Shown: in pieces, positions 6,173-9,381 of the stretch | Position numbering within the stretch: position 1 is the stretch's first letter | Layout: each line of letters begins with the position of its first letter | NCBI GenBank assembly: GCA_945864765.1 | Contig: CAMBDR010000108.1 | Location: 1 to 9,381 of the forward strand | Length of the DNA: 9,381 nucleotides | Direction: 5' to 3' | Source of the DNA: Janthinobacterium lividum | GTDB lineage: Bacteria > Pseudomonadota > Gammaproteobacteria > Burkholderiales > Burkholderiaceae_D | Notes under the pieces: generated by a model | The model's input: the letters and a program-made list of their open reading frames with translations, nothing else | The model's database searches: none | Told to the model about the DNA's origin: nothing | Program-made: the position numbers and the translations under genes

Positions 6173-6715
6173 TTAACGTAACTCTTTAATGGGGCCGGGA
6201 TAGCCGATGGAAGCCCAGGTCGATTCATCACCATACCAGGGGCCAATGACCAAATCATGCAAGGCCAGATAGCCTGATTGTAGCGTCGGTGAACGATGTC
6301 CGCGCCACGCTTGCAAAAAGGTGCGAATTTGTTCAGCGCGTGCTTGCGGCCACTCATCCGCAACACCCGCCAACCAGCGCCGCGCTGGCGCAGCGGCCAG
6401 TAAATTAAACAGGTCCGCCACTTCCTTTTGTGCAATCAGGGGTAAAGAACTGACGGCATCTTGTACATGCGTGATCGATTTTTGCACCGCAGCGGACAGC
6501 GCACCCGATTCGTTTGGCAGCGCCCCTTGCAAAAATACCGGAATCAACGCTGCCAACACCATTTTCGCGTTATCATCCAATATATATTTACCAGGGCCGA
6601 GGTCGGGGTGCAAGTGAGCGTCAATAATCTTATAGGTCGTACCTGCTGCCGCCAAAGCGGCGACACCCAATAAACCCTTTTTCAAAAACGAGCGACGTTG
6701 TGATTGGTTCTGCAT
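6173..6715 (-). CDS. Tat-exported small subunit, gluconate 2-dehydrogenase subunit 3-like
   Basis: A 180-residue protein with a clear twin-arginine signal: QRRSFLKK (residues 6-13, Arg7-Arg8), then a hydrophobic stretch GLLGVAALAAAG (14-25). No sharp signal-peptidase site is seen, so it may stay as an N-terminal anchor. The C-terminal SGYLALHDLVIGPWYGDE...WASIGYPGP is typical of the gluconate 2-dehydrogenase subunit 3 / FAD-GDH gamma family. That family carries a folded GMC subunit through the Tat pore and stabilises it. It lies 65 bases upstream of the GMC gene on the same strand, evidently as one operon. The start at 6715 gives a Tat signal of normal length. The frame stays open upstream, with a possible ATG at 6769 next to a TATAAT. 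The Shine-Dalgarno is weak (GGAA about ten bases away), so the start is not certain. Confidence 0.82.
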   Translation of the reverse strand: MQNQSQRRSFLKKGLLGVAALAAAGTTYKIIDAHLHPDLGPGKYILDDNAKMVLAALIPVFLQGALPNESGALSAAVQKSITHVQDAVSSLPLIAQKEVADLFNLLAAAPARRWLAGVADEWPQARAEQIRTFLQAWRGHRSPTLQSGYLALHDLVIGPWYGDESTWASIGYPGPIKELR

Positions 6716-6775
6716 GTGCTTGATTCCATGTTGTTTTCTTAAGTGTACTCGAAACATCCGCATTTTCATGAGAGC

Positions 6776-6781
6776 ATTATA
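6776..6781 (-). promoter_or_regulatory. Perfect TATAAT -10 box for the Tat subunit-GMC operon
   Basis: The minus strand reads TATAAT at 6781-6776, about 60 bases upstream of the chosen start at 6715, within the 106-base divergent region. The -35 at 16-18 bases is poor (CAGAAA or AGAAAT). A better TTGTAC lies too far away, at 25 bases. An activator may be required. Confidence 0.4.
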
Positions 6782-6821
6782 GAGTCTCGATTCTAAGTAT
6801 TTCTGGTACAACGACAATATT

Positions 6822-7517
6822 ATGAATAAAGTCGAACTTATCCGCCGCATGCGCGAGCAATTGGCCAATGTGATTGCTCAACGCCAACTGGCGAAACATC
6901 AAGCTAGCACTTTGGCCGCCCGCATGGCCTTAAAACGCTATCAATCGGCGCGTCTGGCACGCACGCATGCCGATTTGTTAGCAAATAACAACACTCACGC
7001 CGCCGCCGAGTTCTTTCTCGACGAATTATACGGTGCCCGTGACTTAACCCAGCGCGATGCCGACATCGAGCGCATCATCCCGACTCTGGAGCGTCTGATG
7101 CCCTACCATACGCTCGATACCATCGCCAATGCCATCACCCTTGATGCCTTATCGGAAAATATGGATGCGGTGATGGCAGATCAACTGGGCGAGCACTTCA
7201 GCGAAAGTGATTATATCGATGCCTTTCGCGATCTCACCAGTAGCCACGACCGCGAGCGTCAAATCGAGATGGTCAATGCGCTGGGTACATCACTTTGCCA
7301 ACTGGTGCGTATTCCTTTTTTATCCACCACCTTGGTGGTGATGCGCGGCCCCGCCAGAATGGCTAAATTAGGTCATTTGCAAGGTTTTCTGGAACAAGGA
7401 TTCACGACGTTCAAAGCAATGAAGCAACCGCAGGCCTTTGTGCAAACCATCGTACAACGCGAACTGCAAATTTCACGCAATATCTACGCGGGCAAGACCA
7501 AACCGTTTCAATTATGA
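6822..7517 (+). CDS. Conserved protein of unknown function with FFL(E/D)ELY motif
   Basis: A 231-residue soluble, mostly helical protein with no signal peptide or membrane segment. Residues 1-50 are basic and probably form a long helix. FFLDELYG (64-71) is followed by RDLTQRDADIERIIPTLERLMP and, later, a conserved-looking ALSENMDAVMADQL. I recall this as the FFLEELY-motif family of proteobacterial proteins, for which I know no function. Do not read it as an enzyme: no catalytic motif stands out. It is divergent from the Tat subunit gene (106 bases apart) and convergent with trmJ, with only 18 bases between stops. No Shine-Dalgarno is apparent before the ATG (GGTACAACGACAATATT), so translation may be weak or the mRNA nearly leaderless. 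Base composition resembles its neighbours. Confidence 0.85.
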   Translation: MNKVELIRRMREQLANVIAQRQLAKHQASTLAARMALKRYQSARLARTHADLLANNNTHAAAEFFLDELYGARDLTQRDADIERIIPTLERLMPYHTLDTIANAITLDALSENMDAVMADQLGEHFSESDYIDAFRDLTSSHDRERQIEMVNALGTSLCQLVRIPFLSTTLVVMRGPARMAKLGHLQGFLEQGFTTFKAMKQPQAFVQTIVQRELQISRNIYAGKTKPFQL

Positions 7518-7535
7518 AACACATCGGTCACCACG

Positions 7536-8348
7536 CTAAGGGCCACGCCGAATACGGGGCCGCGCAGATAAAATCTGACTGGCAATGCCACGCAAAATAT
7601 TCACCTCCTCTTGCTCCAATTGGGTGCGAGAAAACAAGCGTTTTAAGCGTGGCATCAGTTTTTTGGGGTTGTCTGCATCTAAAAATTCGATGGCAATCAA
7701 AGCCTGCTCCAAATGCGCATACATGCCTTCAATTTGCTCCACGCTGGCCGTCTTGCCCTGAAAACCGATCATGGGTGCGATTTTGGTGGCATGGGTCGCC
7801 TGACTCACATAGCTCACATCGAGTGCGGCGAGCCGACATTCATACGCCAACACTTGCACCGCTTGCGCCAAATTGAGCGAAGAATAATCAGGATTAGCAG
7901 GAATATTAATCAAAGCCTGGCATTTTTCTACCACATCATTAGGCAAACCATAACGCTCGTTGCCAAATATCAACGCTGCTACCTGATCTGCGGCAATAAA
8001 TGCTTCCTGAGTAATATGGGCCGCCAGTTCGCGCGCAGTGAGCACGGGCGGCGAGAATTCACGCAAGCGCGCACTCACTGCCGCAGCAAAATGAACGCCT
8101 TGTAAAGCCGCATCAATGGTATCGACAATGTGCACCTGTTGTAAAATATCTTGCGCGCCACTGGCAAAGGCAATGGCCTCCGGGTGGCTCAAGGCATCAG
8201 GAAAACGCGGCCTGAGCAAGACCAATTGCCCAAAGCCCATATTTTTAATGGCACGGGCGGCAGCACCAATATTGCCAGGATGGCTGGTTTCAACCAGAAT
8301 AAATCGGGTTTGTTGAAAAACAGAGGTTTTGATTTTGGTCAGATTCAT
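7536..8348 (-). CDS. trmJ: tRNA (cytidine/uridine-2'-O-)-methyltransferase TrmJ
   Basis: A 270-residue SPOUT methyltransferase. The three SPOUT motifs are present: HPGNIGAAARAIKNMG (23-38, with Asn26 and Arg32), ALIFGNERYGL (125-135), and the knot motif IPANPDYSSLNLAQAV (149-164). The C-terminal helices (MYAHLEQAL, then LMPRLKRLFSRTQLEQEEVNILRGI) match the E. coli TrmJ dimerisation/tRNA-binding extension, which excludes a TrmH- or TrmL-only protein. TrmJ methylates the 2'-OH of nucleotide 32 in the anticodon loop using S-adenosylmethionine, in the cytoplasm. E. coli TrmJ is of similar length. The ATG at 8348 lacks a good Shine-Dalgarno, but homology starts about 14 residues in and no better start is seen. 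It is divergent from suhB, an arrangement known to me from other betaproteobacteria. Confidence 0.95.
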   Translation of the reverse strand: MNLTKIKTSVFQQTRFILVETSHPGNIGAAARAIKNMGFGQLVLLRPRFPDALSHPEAIAFASGAQDILQQVHIVDTIDAALQGVHFAAAVSARLREFSPPVLTARELAAHITQEAFIAADQVAALIFGNERYGLPNDVVEKCQALINIPANPDYSSLNLAQAVQVLAYECRLAALDVSYVSQATHATKIAPMIGFQGKTASVEQIEGMYAHLEQALIAIEFLDADNPKKLMPRLKRLFSRTQLEQEEVNILRGIASQILSARPRIRRGP

Positions 8349-8436
8349 TTAAAATAGCGGCATTACGCGGTAAGTTCGGAAAATGGATGATGCGAGAAGC
8401 CCATTTCCCCTCCCGCATTGTTCTTTAACTGGTGCC

Positions 8437-8466
8437 TTGGATTATTGCATTTGTTGCACATACAAA
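8437..8466 (+). promoter_or_regulatory. Possible suhB promoter in the trmJ-suhB divergent region
   Basis: TTGGAT (8437-8442) and TACAAA (8461-8466), 18 bases apart, form a weak sigma70-like pair about 50 bases upstream of the suhB ATG. The rest of the 168-base region (8349-8516) shows no strong promoter or riboswitch-like fold. The trmJ promoter was not identified. Confidence 0.28.
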
Positions 8467-8516
8467 TCAGTAACATGAATCTGAGGCCGCTACACCGACA
8501 TTTTAACGGAAGCTCT

Positions 8517-9353
8517 ATGCACCCCATGCTCAATACTGCGGTTAAAGCCGCACGCCGTGGCGCGGCGATTATTAATCGCGCCTCGTTCGATACAGATCGT
8601 TTGCAAATCACGGAAAAGCAACATAAGGATTTTGCCACAGAAGTGGATCAAGCCGCTGAACAAGCGATTATTGAAATTTTGCTCAAAGCCTATCCCGACC
8701 ACGCGATTTTGGCCGAAGAGTCGGGTGCGTCTGCCAATTTGCACGACGAAAACGAATATGTGTGGATCATCGACCCGATCGACGGCACCACCAATTTCAT
8801 GCATGGCTTCCCGCACTACTGTATTTCGATTGCGCTACAACATCGCGGCGTCATTACCCAGGGCGTGATTTACGACCCGAACCGTAACGATTTATTTACC
8901 GCCACCAAGGGTAGCGGTGCCTACCTGAATGAAAAACGCCTGCGTGTCACCAAACACGACCGCCTTGCTAACGCACTGGTTTGTATCGGTTTTGCCAATC
9001 GTCCTGCGCAAACGCTGGATCAATACATGCAAATTCAACGCCTGCTGATAGAACGCGCGCAAAGCGTGCGCAATTTTGGCTCTGCGGCGCTCGATTTGGC
9101 GTATCTGGCCGCAGGCCGCATTGATGGTTTTTGCCTGAAAGGCTTAAAACCGTGGGATATTGCCGCAGGTGCCCTGATGGTGACCGAGGCGGGTGGTATC
9201 GTCGCCGATTTTATGGGTGAATCCAATTATTTGCATAAAGGCGACATTATTGCCGCCAGCCCCAAGATATTTAGCCAAATGCTCAATCTGCTCACCCCAT
9301 TTGCCACCGTTGCCACCGTTGCCGCAGTTGCCGCAGTTGCCGCAGTTGCCTGA
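8517..9353 (+). CDS. suhB: Inositol monophosphatase family protein SuhB with repetitive tail
   Basis: A 278-residue IMPase-fold protein. Metal ligands are Glu67 (EESG), Asp86 and Asp89 in WIIDPIDGTTNFMHG (83-97), and Asp214 in PWDIAAGALMVTEAGG (212-227); all are intact. It should hydrolyse myo-inositol 1-phosphate with Mg2+. In E. coli SuhB is also a NusA-binding part of the ribosomal RNA antitermination complex, and that role is likely but not shown here. The start at 8517 is chosen for GGAAG four bases upstream and for homology from MHPMLNTAVKAARRG; an in-frame ATG at 8475 and the open frame back to 8418 look like leader. The last 17 residues (FATVATVAAVAAVAAVA) come from a 9-bp tandem repeat and extend the protein beyond the usual length of about 267. 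Tandem stops TGA-TAA follow. Confidence 0.95.
   Translation: MHPMLNTAVKAARRGAAIINRASFDTDRLQITEKQHKDFATEVDQAAEQAIIEILLKAYPDHAILAEESGASANLHDENEYVWIIDPIDGTTNFMHGFPHYCISIALQHRGVITQGVIYDPNRNDLFTATKGSGAYLNEKRLRVTKHDRLANALVCIGFANRPAQTLDQYMQIQRLLIERAQSVRNFGSAALDLAYLAAGRIDGFCLKGLKPWDIAAGALMVTEAGGIVADFMGESNYLHKGDIIAASPKIFSQMLNLLTPFATVATVAAVAAVAAVA
9301..9350 (+). repeat. 9-bp tandem repeat at the 3' end of suhB
   Basis: Five nine-base units in a row: TTGCCACCG twice (9301-9318), then TTGCCGCAG three times (9319-9345), then a partial TTGCC before the TGA. Units differ at two positions, and each variant is homogenised in a block. Unit length keeps the reading frame and encodes (V-A-T)/(V-A-A) repeats. 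Confidence 0.92.
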
Positions 9354-9381
9354 TAACAAGATATTGAACCATGCCACGCTT

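Noticed and set aside
6716..6868. N-terminal extension of the Tat subunit to 6868.
   Set aside because: It would bury the twin-arginine motif 58 residues in and overlap the start of the divergent gene. A normal Tat n-region starts at 6715. The start near 6769 remains a minor possibility.
7514..7876. Open frame overlapping the stop of the FFLDELYG gene by four bases (ATGA), as in translational coupling.
   Set aside because: It lies antisense to the well-supported 3' end of trmJ and its product resembles no protein I know.
8339..8484. ATGAATCTGA appears inverted at the trmJ start (8339-8348) and at 8475-8484 before suhB.
   Set aside because: A 10-base match between two start-like sequences with no other symmetry; it can arise by chance. 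The 8475 ATG is not the preferred suhB start.
9144..9377. Minus-strand frame with GNC/GNG repeats over the suhB end.
   Set aside because: It is the antisense reading of the 9-bp repeat in suhB and not an independent repeat protein.
9371..9381. ATGCCACGCTT at the window edge as the start of a further plus-strand gene.
   Set aside because: Only 11 bases are visible and no clear ribosome-binding site precedes it, so it cannot be supported.
1..9381. CRISPR arrays, transposons, phage genes, tRNA or rRNA genes, toxin-antitoxin or defence modules.
   Set aside because: None was seen on either strand. The gene content is chromosomal metabolic and housekeeping.

Overview
The window looks like chromosomal DNA of a betaproteobacterium, most likely Burkholderiales. 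This rests on a divergent trmJ/suhB pair, a polyhydroxyalkanoate (PHA) phasin, an apt tail and moderate base composition. The genus is not determined; an Oxalobacteraceae-like moderate-GC member is only a guess. No tRNA, rRNA, CRISPR array, insertion sequence or phage gene was seen. Almost all the sequence is accounted for by eight complete genes, one partial gene and short intergenic regions.

Layout: (1) 1-117, the C-terminal end of apt on the plus strand, convergent with (2) a patatin-like phospholipase (160-1389, minus). Upstream of that lies (3) a PhaF-type phasin with a histone-H1-like tail (1479-2144, minus). A strong intrinsic terminator separates the two. (4) A divergent 266-base regulatory region leads to a 662-residue double-Rossmann fatty acyl-CoA reductase (2411-4399, plus) that closely resembles the Marinobacter Maqu_2220 enzyme. 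(5) It is convergent, across a 14-bp hairpin, with a minus-strand pair: a small Tat-signal subunit (6173-6715) followed by a GMC flavoprotein dehydrogenase (4446-6107). (6) Divergent from that pair is a conserved protein of unknown function carrying FFLDELYG (6822-7517, plus), convergent with trmJ (7536-8348, minus). (7) suhB (8517-9353, plus) is divergent from trmJ and ends in an in-frame 9-bp tandem repeat.

How the genes may work together: the centre of the window reads as a neutral-lipid or storage-granule neighbourhood. It holds a granule-coat protein able to bind DNA, a lipid hydrolase, an enzyme reducing acyl-CoA to fatty alcohol, and a Tat-exported alcohol-dehydrogenase-type flavoprotein. 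That grouping is inference from adjacency. No PHA synthase, wax ester synthase or cytochrome subunit is present here. The flanks (apt, trmJ, suhB) are housekeeping genes for purine salvage, tRNA 2'-O-methylation and an inositol-phosphatase-family rRNA antitermination factor.
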